The translations under genes were made by a program, and so were the position numbers. Shown in pieces: positions 46,541 to 57,130 of a stretch of DNA of 64,000 nt (its first letter is position 1; each line of letters starts with the position of its first letter). The notes below the pieces were generated by a model. That model was not told where the DNA came from. It ran no database searches and saw only the letters and a program-made list of their open reading frames with translations. Source of the DNA: Micropterix aruncella (taxonomy: Eukaryota > Arthropoda > Insecta > Lepidoptera > Micropterigidae); assembly GCA_944548615.1 (NCBI GenBank), contig OX155976.1, forward strand, positions 817,954 to 881,953, in the 5' to 3' direction.

Positions 46541-46654
46541 TTCAGTTAATAGTTTAACTCGTCCACCATTTTAGATTTTTTTTTTTTTTTTAAACGGATT
46601 CCTTGTTTTACCTTCCATGTCTATCCAACTATCGTATCATAAATTCTATTGACG

Positions 46655-47190
46655 ATTTTTACTTTCCTGTTTAAGGAAAGTATTGTGGGCGCACTTCTGT
46701 GTGTCTGTGTGTATTCTCCGACGATAGCACCGAAAGGCTTCATCCGATTGAGCTGAAATTTGGCATGCAGGTATCATTTGGTCATGGCATGAGCTGAAAA
46801 GATTGTGGTTGAAATCCGTACACCCAGGGTTGGCTTACGACGAGGGAACTCCTCAACGGTCAACAGCAGAGACCCAAAATTGTGTGATATTCAATTATGA
46901 TAGCCCATTCCAAGTTCCACCATGACTTGGCTGATGTACCCTGAGTTGGCTCCCGATGAGGAAACTCCTCAACGGTTAACAGCAGAGACTCAAAATTTTG
47001 TATACGAGTTTCGATTTCGTTTTCGATAGTTTTCGATTTCATCATCATCATCATCATCATCGAGGGGGGAGGGGGATTTAAAGGGTGGCGCTAGGTTGAG
47101 GGGGGGGGGGGGTAGGATTTATGAAAATAATATTCAGGTGAATTATGTTTCTGGCTACTTGACAGGAAAGTCTTGGGGAGACACAACCGA
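46655..47190 (+). repeat. CTTTCC repeat-family copy containing 119-bp units
   Basis: Starts ACTTTCCTGTTTAAGGAAAG and GTGGGCGCACTTCTGTG, passes through two 119-bp minisatellite units (46815-47012), a (TCA)n run at 47040-47060 and G-runs up to 12 at 47100, and ends GGAAAGTCTTGGGGAGACAC at about 47190. Confidence 0.6.
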
Positions 47191-47775
47191 TTTTTTTGGA
47201 GACAGGAGAAAATCAAAATTATATTTTAAAAAAAAGCGAGTTATCTAGCTATGGGAATATGTCAATTCTCACCATGGGCTAATTTTTAAATATGACACAA
47301 TGTGGTATTACAATGTTATCTCACCAACAAAAACTACAAACAGAACACACATGAAAGGAATACAAACAAACGATACAAAAAAATGCTTAAAAAAATACAA
47401 ATAGGGTTGCAGACACAGAAATCCTATTAATTTATTTATTCATCCTCATCTATAATTTCATCCATATTTTCAGTTTCATGGTGTGGTAGACAGAAGTAAA
47501 ATGGATCTTGTTCAGTTTCTCCCGTCATGTCCAGAGGTGAAGTATCTTGATGACCCTGCGGGTCATGCCGAAGATGACTTGTGATAGGAAATACTGATCA
47601 ATGCCAATGACTTTCCTTGTTTCTCGCTTTTTCTTATGGTACGAGTATAACTTAAATAAAATGTACTTTGTTTTAGAGACTCAAATAAGTATTAATATTT
47701 TTATATTATAATATAGTTTTTGTTTTTTTCTAAGGTATAATTTAAGTAAAATATATTTTTAAAAGAAGTGAAATA
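47191..47775. other. Unassigned
   Basis: Nothing recognised; AT-rich. Confidence 0.3.
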
Positions 47776-48415
47776 TATGAAATCGAAGACTATCGCGGTT
47801 GTTTGACATTATAAATAGGATAGAAAACGAATTTACCGCGTGAAATTTGTAGGACCCGACGTTTCGGTGACGTTGCAGCCGCCGTTGTCTAGGGTAAACT
47901 GAAGAGCTGTCAGTCCGTTGTTTTGCGGGTAGGCCGCAAACCGCTGCCGCCACTGCGTAGGTTATAACGGTGGTGGGGGGCCGGGCTCGGAGCGCGGGAA
48001 TTTTTAAAATCCGTCTTGCACACAACACTCACTGTATCCTGTTTTACGTCTTGATCCGGGAAGCCATTGAAATAAGAAGAACTCCGAACTTCAATAGAGA
48101 TGACGGCTACAAACTCTCTTCTACGTGGAACCCTCTTCTTAAAATGTTCCCGCCGCCGAACGCCGAACGCAAAGACGTAAAACAGGATACAGTGAGTGTT
48201 GTGTGCAAGACGGATTTTAAAAATTCCCGCGCTCCGAGCCCGGCCCCCCACCACCGTTATAACCTACGCAGTGGCGGCAGCGGTTTGCGGCCTACCCGCA
48301 AAACAACGGACTGACAGCTCTTCAGTTTACCCTAGACAACGGCGGCTGCAACGTCACCGAAACGTCGGGTCCTACAAATTTCACGCGGTAAATTCGTTTT
48401 CTATCCTATTTATGA
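47776..48415. mobile_element. Two Penelope 3' ends, head to head
   Basis: 47780-48048 is the minus-strand 3' end and 48049-48412 the plus-strand 3' end, each nearly identical to 22990-23365. The plus copy enters within the protein at about REAIEIRRTP. The two meet at GTTTTACGTC|TTGATCCGGG. Both lack the RT and most of the nuclease. Confidence 0.85.
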
Positions 48416-48419
48416 AGTG

Positions 48420-48747
48420 AAATATATTGGATTTACAGACAAATATATTTTTGCTCACTTAAACTGATTCTAAAATATATTTTTTTAGGTATTAAATTTA
48501 GAAGCTCATTATTAAAAGAAATAAACAGTTGCAAAAATACTCCTTCTTGCAAAAATACTCCTTCTTGCACAAACCCGGCTGCAGACCATATAAGATGCCG
48601 CGAAATATAATTGTAAAGTACGCTCACGGATGCCTGAAAGATGGGCTCATTTAGCAATCCGTAAAATACGACATATAACATCCAAAACGATTGGCATTCA
48701 TGGAAATGAAAAGAAAATATTCAGAAATGAACGTCTTACCAAAAAAG
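48420..48747. other. AT-rich, unassigned
   Basis: A short pair CAAAAATACTCCTTCTTG occurs twice at 48533-48568. Confidence 0.35.
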
Positions 48748-48899
48748 AAACAAGGCATTATTTAAGAAAGTACGAGAGTTTGCTAAGGAAAGAATAACAA
48801 GTTTTGCTGGACGCGTTCTTGCAAAATTTACTTGACGAAAAATGCTCACTGTATTTTATTTTCATATTTTTTTACTACATTCCTGACAAATTTAATTTT
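48748..48899 (+). repeat. 152-bp direct repeat, left copy
   Basis: Identical by eye to 49870-50021. The pair flanks the palindromic element exactly. Confidence 0.9.
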
Positions 48900-49869
48900 T
48901 AAGCTATTGCATAGCTTTTATCGCGGGCCTAGGCCAGCGCAGCGACCGAATGAAGAAATTTCTTAACGAAAATTAATGATTTTAAACTGATAATTACGTC
49001 TAAACGAGTACTGCTTACGATTCGAAAAAAATATATCTTAAACAAGAACATTTTCCTAATATTATTAGCTTTGAATATTTTAGATTTTGTTTATATTACA
49101 TAGTGTAATTAATTTGTGAAATTATGTCTAACCGAACACAAAAACGACTACTACGCAAATACATACTATCTGGCGTATTATTATGAAACCTGCACCACTT
49201 TAAAGATAATTTAATTATCTATCTTTTTATCTACGATTTTTTTCGAATAATCCGTTTTTTTTGCTTTATCGAATAAAAAATGTGGCACTCGGGGACTGCC
49301 GCGGTAAAGCTATTGCATAGCATTTTTAACAACTTATGCAGTTATAATTATTTATTTATTTTATTTTTTCTGATATCAGATAACTGCGCTCTATCGGAAA
49401 ACGTTGAAATTATTCCGAATCATTTGCGGCTGCGGTAGCAAATGATTCGGAATAATTTAAACGTCTTCCGATAGAGCGCCGCGCACGTATTTTTTATTCG
49501 ATAAAGCAAAAAAAAAACGGATTATTCAAAAAAAATCGTATATAAAAAGATAGATAATTAAAATATCTTTAAAATGGTGCGGGTTTCATAATAATACGCC
49601 AGATAGTATTTGCGTAGTAGTCGTTTTTGTCTACGGTTAGACCTAATTTCACAAATTAATTACACTATGTAATGTAAACAAAATCTAAAATATTCTAAGC
49701 TAAGAATATTAGGAAAATGTTCTTGTTTAACATATATTTTTTTCGAATCGTAAGCAGTACTCGTTTAGACGTAATTATCAGTTTAAAATGATTAATTTTC
49801 GTTAAGAAATTTCTTCATTCGGTCGCCGCGCTGGCCTAGGCCCGCGATAAAAGCTATGCAATAGCTTAA
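48900..49869. mobile_element. Long palindromic element with TTAA flanks
   Basis: About 968 bp. Outer arms of about 350 bp: GCTATTGCATAGCTTTTATC at the left and its complement at the right, both next to TTAA. The centre has a CACTCGGGGACTGCCGCGG module and a second hairpin (AACGTTGAAATTATTCCGAA with its near-complement) at about 49398-49480. No coding frame. TTAA suggests piggyBac-type targeting, but the arm ends do not look like piggyBac CCC ends. Confidence 0.75.
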
Positions 49870-50021
49870 AAACAAGGCATTATTTAAGAAAGTACGAGAG
49901 TTTGCTAAGGAAAGAATAACAAGTTTTGCTGGACGCGTTCTTGCAAAATTTACTTGACGAAAAATGCTCACTGTATTTTATTTTCATATTTTTTTACTAC
50001 ATTCCTGACAAATTTAATTTT
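49870..50021 (+). repeat. 152-bp direct repeat, right copy
   Basis: Partner of 48748-48899. The sequence beyond it (50022 on) is not shared. Confidence 0.9.
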
Positions 50022-50330
50022 ATTATTATTAAAATGATTTATTTTATTTACAAAATAATAACGGTCTTAATGGTAAAATCGCTTAAAAAAAATGGTCATT
50101 TATTTTGGTGTACTCGAATTTTGTTTGTTTGTTTCTACTCTTTATTGTGAAAATTTCACAATGGTGGGTTTATTGTCATATGACAATTTCTTAGAAACAA
50201 CCCTAATGTGACGTGTTTATATGTACATATGTATGCGTATAATATGTGTGTAAGTGTGTGTTTGGTTATTGCATTCGATCGACAGAATTGAAAATGCGAT
50301 TCCGTTAATTTAATCCCAACGGAAAATGGT

Positions 50331-50400
50331 GACCCCGCCGGGAATCGAACCCGGGACTTTACAATGTAACATCAGGCGACCAAACCACTATACCACCTCC
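50331..50400 (-). tRNA. tRNA-like segment (pseudogene or SINE head)
   Basis: The minus strand has a box A-like TGGTATAGTGG, a box B GGTTCGATTCC inside a CCGGG/CCCGG T-arm, and ends GGGGTCACCA. The 5' acceptor strand that should pair with CGGGGTC is absent, and the anticodon stem does not pair well, so it is not a working tRNA. The terminal CCA, normally added after transcription, suggests a retroposed tRNA or tRNA-derived SINE. Confidence 0.55.
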
Positions 50401-50428
50401 ACTATACCACCTACACTATACCGTCTCC
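50387..50428 (-). repeat. 14-bp tandem triplication of the box A region
   Basis: ACTATACCACCTCC, ACTATACCACCTAC and ACTATACCGTCTCC in a row on the plus strand. The first belongs to the tRNA-like segment. Confidence 0.8.
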
Positions 50429-50739
50429 GCGAGAAATTTAAAACTAAAACACTCTGCTTTTGAGGCAAAAATCTCATTTTACCTCAAAATGCTTCCGCAT
50501 TGCGTTAGTTCCCATCTTGCAACGAAGTGTCCCATATTGCATTTTGAAGCAAAATATGCAAAAATCCGCACAAGGAGAGATAGGGAGAGGGAGAGAGAGA
50601 CAGAGAGAGGGACCCTCTTGGGCCTAGGACCTTGCACTTACTGCGATAATTCAATTTCAAAATCCAACAATCGCAAACCTTATTATAGTATTTGTATGTA
50701 TGATTGTCCATAACAAGTGTTGATCAATGTAATTTTATA

Positions 50740-51437
50740 TCTATACTAATATTATAAAGAGGTAAAGTTTGTGAGGTTGTAGGAAGTAATCTCTGGATCT
50801 ACTGAACCGATTTTGAAAATTCGTTTGCCACGTTATTTCTGAGTGTCATAGGCTATATATTAATCCGAAAAATTAAAAGACTTTTTCGTGGTAGTCGGAT
50901 TTGCAAAGTAAGTCGGAGAAAAAACGGTCGAACGAAAACGTTTCTAACTAACGCTGCCTTAACGATGAGAGATATATGATTGTTCTAGAGAAAAGTTGTA
51001 GAGCTTGATAATGCCTACAAAAAAGTCAGCGACAGCATATGTCTAACTTTTATATTTAAGTCACAAAAGTAGTATTTTATATTAAAAAAGTAATTTGAAT
51101 CATTAGGTCATGTTTATTGGTCATATTATCAACAATTATGACTGATTATCAAAATAAGTAAATTTATCGTCTCAAGTGTTTAAAATAAAAGACTTTTCCC
51201 TTTTACTGCATATAATTTCCCTTTTTCTGCGAAAATGGTTAAAGAGATAAGACACTCAAAAATAACGTTAATATAGTCAAATTGACATACAAATACATAC
51301 ATATGCAGTAAAAATATAACCCTTCTTTTGGCACTCAGGAAATAAATCATAGCACTCAGTACTAACCGAACCACACTCATAATTTCATCACAAGTAAAAC
51401 GTTTTACCGCTCAACGAAGTGGGCACGGGTCAGCTAG
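50740..51437 (+). mobile_element. Non-autonomous Helitron, complete
   Basis: TCTATACTAATATTATAA after A 50739 and GGGTCAGCTAG before T 51438; 698 bp. The hairpin has one change (CGCTCAACGAAGTGGGC). Confidence 0.85.
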
Positions 51438-51892
51438 TCTCACATAAAATTTTCAGGAAGAATTTAGGAAATATAAATACACACACATAATAGCATTCCG
51501 GTCCCAGCAATAAGAAATATACAGATAAAAAAGACACAGCAGGATTTGCATCCTTTTTTCCACCTTTACATGGAGGGTAAACGAAACCGTCTTTTTTATG
51601 GCGGTTGATAAGAAGCGGCAATATGGAGGTAGGTTTTTTTTGTGAAATTAAATTGTTAGGAGCCCTACGGCAGCGTGGGGAGGGTGAGATGTTTCCAACC
51701 CATGTCGCAGATATGGCTGATTACCCAAGATATGAGCCGCGCGCACATTGGCGAGCGGGACGTTAACCCTTGGAGTAAATGGGTATTTTCATGGATGCAT
51801 CTGTCTCTTTTGCAGGATTTTCGGCGACATCGACTTAAAGTACTATAACTACGAAACTACTACACCAATCATAAAAAGAACAACTGCACAAT
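51438..51892. other. Unassigned
   Basis: GC-richer part at 51655-51780 without a repeat partner. Confidence 0.3.
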
Positions 51893-52080
51893 GATTGCAT
51901 TGAAATTTCGAATATAGAATATTGAAATATCATTTTGTAAAACAATTAGATAATTATGAATAAATATGAGAACGTCAAAGAAGTGAAAAAAACGCGCGAC
52001 CAGATTTGGTCGACTCGTACTCAACGGATAATTGTTTCGCGACCAGATTTGGTTGACTCATACTCAACGGGTTAAAGATA
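51893..52080 (-). mobile_element. piggyBac-like MITE fragment
   Basis: The reverse complement of 51893-51990 matches the TCATATTTATTCATAATTAT and CAATGCGATCATTGCACAG blocks. A short duplication (GCGACCAGATTTGGT) follows at 51999 and 52039. Confidence 0.5.
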
Positions 52081-52557
52081 CTCCCAGAAAGAGAGTTCAC
52101 ACCTAGGGAATGCAATTTCGATATACCGAGATCTCGAAATACCAATATCTCGCACTGATTTTGCAAGATTAATGTTGCATGCAAAATCACGCGCGATCTC
52201 GCAAGATTAGCAAGCTTTCCACCAAAATGTTTGATCAAGAGAAAAATAGAGTAGCTGATCGAACGATTATATGGACATAACCGAAATGACCATTTTTCTC
52301 AAACTAATAGTGGACTTGCTCGTCCGCCTACATTTGCAGATGCAGTTGTCATAGTAGACCCAGCGAACGAAAGTGATGATGATGATAACTTGCCTCTATT
52401 TTTAGCAGCCGCAACCGCAAAAACAAATTATCTCTCTTAATGAGGTATCTCTCTCTCGCCCATCACCATAAACGTCCATCACGTGCAACTGGTTCGTCCA
52501 TTGCATTGATAAACTTATCAGAAAAAAACTGAACCATTTGGTACTCCGAAGGAAGCT
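52081..52557. other. Unassigned
   Basis: One frame at about 52290-52440 reads TNSGLARPPTFADAVVIVD and SDDDDNLPLFL before a stop. It has the look of a transposase edge, but I cannot assign a family. Confidence 0.25.
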
Positions 52558-53790
52558 TAATCGGGCGAACCCGTCACCTCAGAAGGTTGTCACGATATTA
52601 ATCGTTCTGTCTCCCGTGAGGTGACCGTAGCGGACTTTAGGATGATACAAACCTACCGTCCAGCAAAGCCACGAACCCGCCAGAGTCCGACACCTTACGG
52701 CGAGGCAAAAGGAAGGTATCCCAGCGGGCCACCTCGCCCCTGGCTACCAGTTTTGGCAGGATGTATCCGGATTTAACCATCAGGATACCTCCGTCCAGCC
52801 GACTGGTTACAGGGTCGAGGTCGCTTGCGAGGTCTCCAACCTGTCGTATTTTCAGTGGTAAATCAGTTTGAATCTATCATGGACCATGGCCTATTTTACC
52901 CTGCTCTGTCTTTTAAAGATTGAAAGACGGTAAGTCAACATCCAATCCGCTGCTTAGGTAAAAGTGTATTTCAATATTCTCCCGACTTCTTCAGTAATTA
53001 GTTAAAGTGCAACACCGATTATCTGTCGCCGCACTGTGCGCAACCGGGAGCTAACGGGCCCATGATGAGGTGGCCACGATGACCCATGTGTTCAGGGTCG
53101 GTCACACTCACGGGTCAACACCCATCCGACGGCCTCCACGCATGGGGTGCGAACCTGGGTAGGACACTGGGTCAACCAGTCTCCCCTGGGAATCAGACCT
53201 CTGGCGCTCCTGGACGGTCTGCGCACCGAGCGGCGCAAGCCAATCGATTGTGCTCTCCGACTAACAGTCGGGGGAGTCTGGGAACTGTATTGTTTCCTAT
53301 AGAGCGGGGGTGGTTGCCTACCTTTCGGCGACTGCTCTTGAAATGACCATTGGCCATCCGATCCCGGTTCAGAGCCGGGCAAAGGACGCCTTGGTCCGCG
53401 ATAGAATCGGTGTACTCCGTTTCACCGCTTCGTAAGGGAGAGGACCGCGCAAGCGACCGGAGAAATCTGGTCACAATTGGTAGTTAGGGCGCGAGTGCCG
53501 CCGGCCAGGTAACATACCTGGCTACTCGCGGTAAGGCGTTGGTCTCTAACGGGTTGTGGCGTAGCTAGACGTCGGATTTGTTATGTCCAAAGTCTTCTAC
53601 GCTCACTGCAGGTCGATAGAACGAACAATCGTTAAAACGTTCTGTGGTGACGGGCTCGCCCGTTGTGGTTGATATCTCAATATGTGCTTAACCTTTCAGT
53701 AGCGCCGGGAGGCAATCCTCTAGGGAAAACCGATCGACCGGCTGCAAAGTCTGGGACGTCAGAGTCCTTCCCGGAGTAGTCACCCACACG
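52558..53790 (-). mobile_element. GCR element, diverged copy hosting another GCR
   Basis: 3' and middle parts at 52558-53034 and the continuation at 53694-53790 (AGTAGCGCCGGGAGG, CCCACACGGGGAGG) are collinear with GCR once 53046-53682 is removed. Heavily substituted, with an extra block near 52870-52990. Confidence 0.6.
53046..53682 (+). mobile_element. GCR element, near full-length, nested
   Basis: 637 bp, begins GGGAGCTAACGGGCCC. Flanked by TGTGCGCAACC at 53035-53045 and TGTGCTTAACC at 53683-53693, an 11-bp duplication with two differences. It sits inside an older GCR in opposite orientation. Confidence 0.75.
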
Positions 53791-53830
53791 GGGAGGCTAA
53801 TCGTGAGTTGGACAATGGATATTATCGGAC

Positions 53831-54440
53831 CGGGTCAGAGCATCTAAAGCTCAGAACATCTAAAATGTAGCAACCTGTGAATTATAACGGTCTGTCTGCT
53901 ACCGAAAAATAGCGCTTTAGGGAACGTCAATTGTTGCCAGGTTTCCTCTGTTTTGAGATAATACGTAAATATAAATATAATATTAATTATTGTCCTGCAA
54001 CCGAATATACTTGAAATTTCAAGGTGAGAGACGTTAAAAAACTAAATTATAATTAACGTATGGTCCTTCCTTCGATGTAGGAGCCTACTCTGCGATAGTT
54101 TTCATAGTTTCGGAAACCTAACACCAGATAAGATATCGGAAAACTTTCCGATACGCCTGGTAACACAACATCCATCTATGACTGCTATTTATCAAATATC
54201 ATTTAACCGTAAAAAGTAGCAGGAGCTATGTCACAGTCGTGATTTTTTAGATGTTCTGACCTGTTAAATGAAATCGATGTATTTATTTCATTTCGAAGGC
54301 GGCTCAGTACATCTAAAGGCCAGAGCATCTAATTTAGATGTTCTGCACCTCATCCGATATTATCGCGGTTTACGGGCCAGAGTATCTAAAATGCGTGCGT
54401 TTCGATTTTAGAAGCTCTGCGCTTTAGATGTTATGACCCG
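53831..54440. mobile_element. CGGGTCA inverted-repeat element with CATCTAAA subterminal repeats
   Basis: The left end CGGGTCAGAGCATCTAAAGC and the right end on the other strand CGGGTCATAACATCTAAAGC stay similar for about 37 bp. At least seven CAGA(A/G)CATCTAAA-type motifs in both orientations lie near the ends (for example 53836, 53852, 54251, 54307, 54323 and 54383). Possible 3-bp duplication GAC. No coding frame and no superfamily assigned. Confidence 0.7.
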
Positions 54441-54914
54441 GACTCGATATTATGGCCCCAGCTGCACGAAACAAACTAAAGCTGTCAACTACAACGGCCG
54501 AACCCATAACCTCATGAAGTTTTAACGATTTTAGATCGTTCTGTCTTCCGTGAGGTGAGCGCAGAAGACTTGGGACGAAAAAATAATCCACTGTCTAGTT
54601 ACGCCACCTACCCTGCAGATGCCAACGTCGCTCCGGGTAAGGTACCCAGCGAGCAGCTTCGCCCCCTGACGTTTAAAGCATATCTCCGTCTGGATTTAAA
54701 CTTCAGGATACCTCCTGCCTCCTTATTGGTTACAGGATCGAGGTCGCTTGCACGGTTCTCTCCCTTACGTAGTTATGAAACGGTTTCTACTGAATCTATC
54801 GCGGACCACGGCTTCCTTTGCATGGCTCTACACTCCGTTTCGGGTATCCGATTGGTCGTTTCAAGAGCAGTTGCCGTAAGGTGAACGGCCACCCCCGGTC
54901 TATAGGAGACATTA

Positions 54915-55906
54915 TAGAGCGGTTTTCCCTTTGACTCACGGTTGACATACAGACAGCACATCTACACCCTAGTTGATAATTCTTACAAATTGCTAGGTTT
55001 TGTAATGAGGAGCATGAGGCAGTTCAACAACACATTTGTCATGCGCCTCCTATTCAATTCCCTAATTCGGAGCAGATTAGAAGTCAACGCGGCAATATGG
55101 AGTCCTTACGAAGATAGCTACATATCCAGGCTAGAGAGTATACAGAAACGCTTTCTGAGGTTCCTATACTTTAAACAGCATGGATATTATCCCTTTCTAT
55201 ATCCTACGGCATTTATTCTGGAGATGGTTGGGTACAACTCACTAAGTGTAAGAAGAGATTGGCTGTCAATCTGCCACATATATAAACTGCTTAGGGGGTT
55301 CGTTGATAATCCGACCATCCTTAGAAGAATCGGTCTATTCGTACCCACCAATTACTACCGTGCTAGGACTCATGTATTGTTCGCGTTACCGCGAGCTAGA
55401 ACTAACATCGTTCAACACTGCTTCACAGTGCGGACGCTTCGTACCCTAAATGCACTATGTTCGACTGAGCCAGAATTGGATATTTGGACGGTGAACTTAG
55501 CACAACTGAAAAGTATGGTAATGGCATTTCTTAGCAATCAAATAATTAGATAAATATGTAGTATTAAAATTGTTAAAAAGGAGTAACTAGTGTAATAAAA
55601 AAGGTTAGATAAACATTAGATATACATATGTAAATATAATCGTTTAATATTACGCTCTATCGGATGTCTCCGTCTCGTTTGCTATAGTCTAGAATAATGA
55701 TTTATATATTAGAATAATAATGATAGTAATAGTAATGGAGTAGAGTAATAATAATATTATTAACAGTAGAATTATAATAATAGTCTATAGTAGAATAATA
55801 GTTATAATCTAGAATAATAGCCTAGAAAAATAATTAACGATTTGGAATCATCTGTAAGGTTAGTTATGTTTTGGGAAATAAATAAATAAAATAAAATAAA
55901 AATTAC
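54915..55906 (+). mobile_element. 5'-truncated LINE insertion
   Basis: Polymerase C-terminus, an AT-rich 3' UTR of about 330 bp and an AAATAAATAAAATAAAATAA tail. It interrupts the old GCR copy between its GACATTA and CTGGTTCC blocks. Confidence 0.7.
54924..55553 (+). pseudogene. LINE reverse transcriptase C-terminal region
   Basis: About 209 residues open to a stop: FDSRLTYRQHIYTLVDNSYK, then LLGFVMRSMRQF, then RSRLEVNAAIWSPYEDSYIS, RLESIQKRFLRFLYFK and, at the end, a short hydrophobic tail. F-D-S-x-L-T-x-x-x-H-I and A-x-x-W-x-P are landmarks of the region after the YADD box in R1/jockey-type polymerases. The frame is intact but lacks the catalytic half. It differs from the 12-kb and 62-kb LINEs (ending SNQIIR rather than a Tyr/Lys helix). 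Confidence 0.75.
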
Positions 55907-55980
55907 TGGTTCCAGACTTCCCCTAGCTGTCGGTCAGAATGCACAATCGATTGGATCACACCGCACGGTGCGCAAATCGT

Positions 55981-56289
55981 TTACTCTGTTTATAACTTTA
56001 GTACGTAAGCTAAAACTTGTATATTTTATAATGTTAGATAATAAGTGAATTGTTGACATTTCTATGTTTAAATAAAAGGTTCACGGGGTGCCGGAGGGGG
56101 TAGAAACCAGGAGAATCTTCCTCCATATCTCCGTTCGCCCACCCCTCACGTAATACCCTTCTGGTACGCATGAGGTTGTCGATGCACGATATCCCGGGCA
56201 GATAAAACGACCCATGTCGTTAGAACTGATCGGGTGGTGGGCGGGGTTTCTTTCCCCCGCCTGTCACCGCGTAGCCTAATAATAATAAT
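55981..56289 (+). mobile_element. Short retroelement with (AAT)n tail
   Basis: 309 bp ending GCCTAATAATAATAATG. Flanked by GGTGCGCAAATCGT (55967-55980) and GGTGTGCAAAGTGT (56290-56303), a 14-bp duplication with some drift. The GC-rich 3' half (CGGGTGGTGGGCGGGGTTTC) looks like a LINE 3' UTR or a SINE. Confidence 0.6.
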
Positions 56290-56464
56290 GGTGTGCAAAG
56301 TGTCTAGGATCGCCCGAAGGTTGACTTATAGCGAAAACTGGCCCGCAGGCCAGATTCCTACCCGGGCTCGCACTTCTGTGTAGATGCCGCCGGATGGGTG
56401 TTGACCCGTGAGTTTGACCAACCCTTACACGTGGGTCTTAGTGACCAAACTGTAACATGGCCCA

Positions 56465-57130
56465 GGGAGCTAATGGGCCCTTGCTGAGTTGGCCACGAAG
56501 ACCCATTCTGTTTCAGGGTCGGTCACACTCACGGGTCAACACCCATCCGATGGCCTCCACGCATGGGGTGCGAGCCTGGGTAGGACACTGGGTCAACCAG
56601 TCTCCCCTGGGAACAATCCTCTGGCGCTCCTGGACGGTCTGCGCACCGAGCGGCGCAAGCCAATCGATTGTGCTCTCCGACTAACAATCGGGGGAGTCTG
56701 GGAACTGTATTGTTTCCTATAGAGCGGGGGTAGTTGTCTACCTTACGGCGACTGCTCTTGAAATGACCATTGGCCATCCGATCCCGGTTCAGAGTCGGGC
56801 AAAGGACGCCTTGGTCCGCGACAGATTCGGTGCACTCCGTTTCACCGCTTCGTAAGGGAGAGGACCGCGCAAGCGACCTCGAACTCGGAACCAATCGAGA
56901 GACCGGAGAAATCTGGTCACAATTGGAAGTGAGGGCGCGAGTATCTCGAGCCCGCCGGGTTTATTCCTGGCTCACTCGCGGTAAGGCGTTGGACTCTCAC
57001 GGGTTGTGACGTAGCTGGACGTAGAATCTACTGTCCAAAGTCTTCTACGTTCACTGCAGGGCGACAGAACGACTAATCGTTAAAACGTCCTGTGGTGACG
57101 GGCTCGCCCGTTGTAGTTGACACCGCAAGA
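56465..57130 (+). mobile_element. GCR element, full-length, nested
   Basis: 666 bp from GGGAGCTAATGGGCCC to GACACCGCAAGA, flanked by the perfect 14-bp duplication TGTAACATGGCCCA at 56451-56464 and 57131-57144. The duplicated bases belong to the 5' end of an older GCR. Very close to the copy at 8139-8805. Confidence 0.85.

Noticed and set aside
50331..50400. Functional tRNA gene
   Set aside because: No pairing 5' acceptor strand and a poor anticodon stem.
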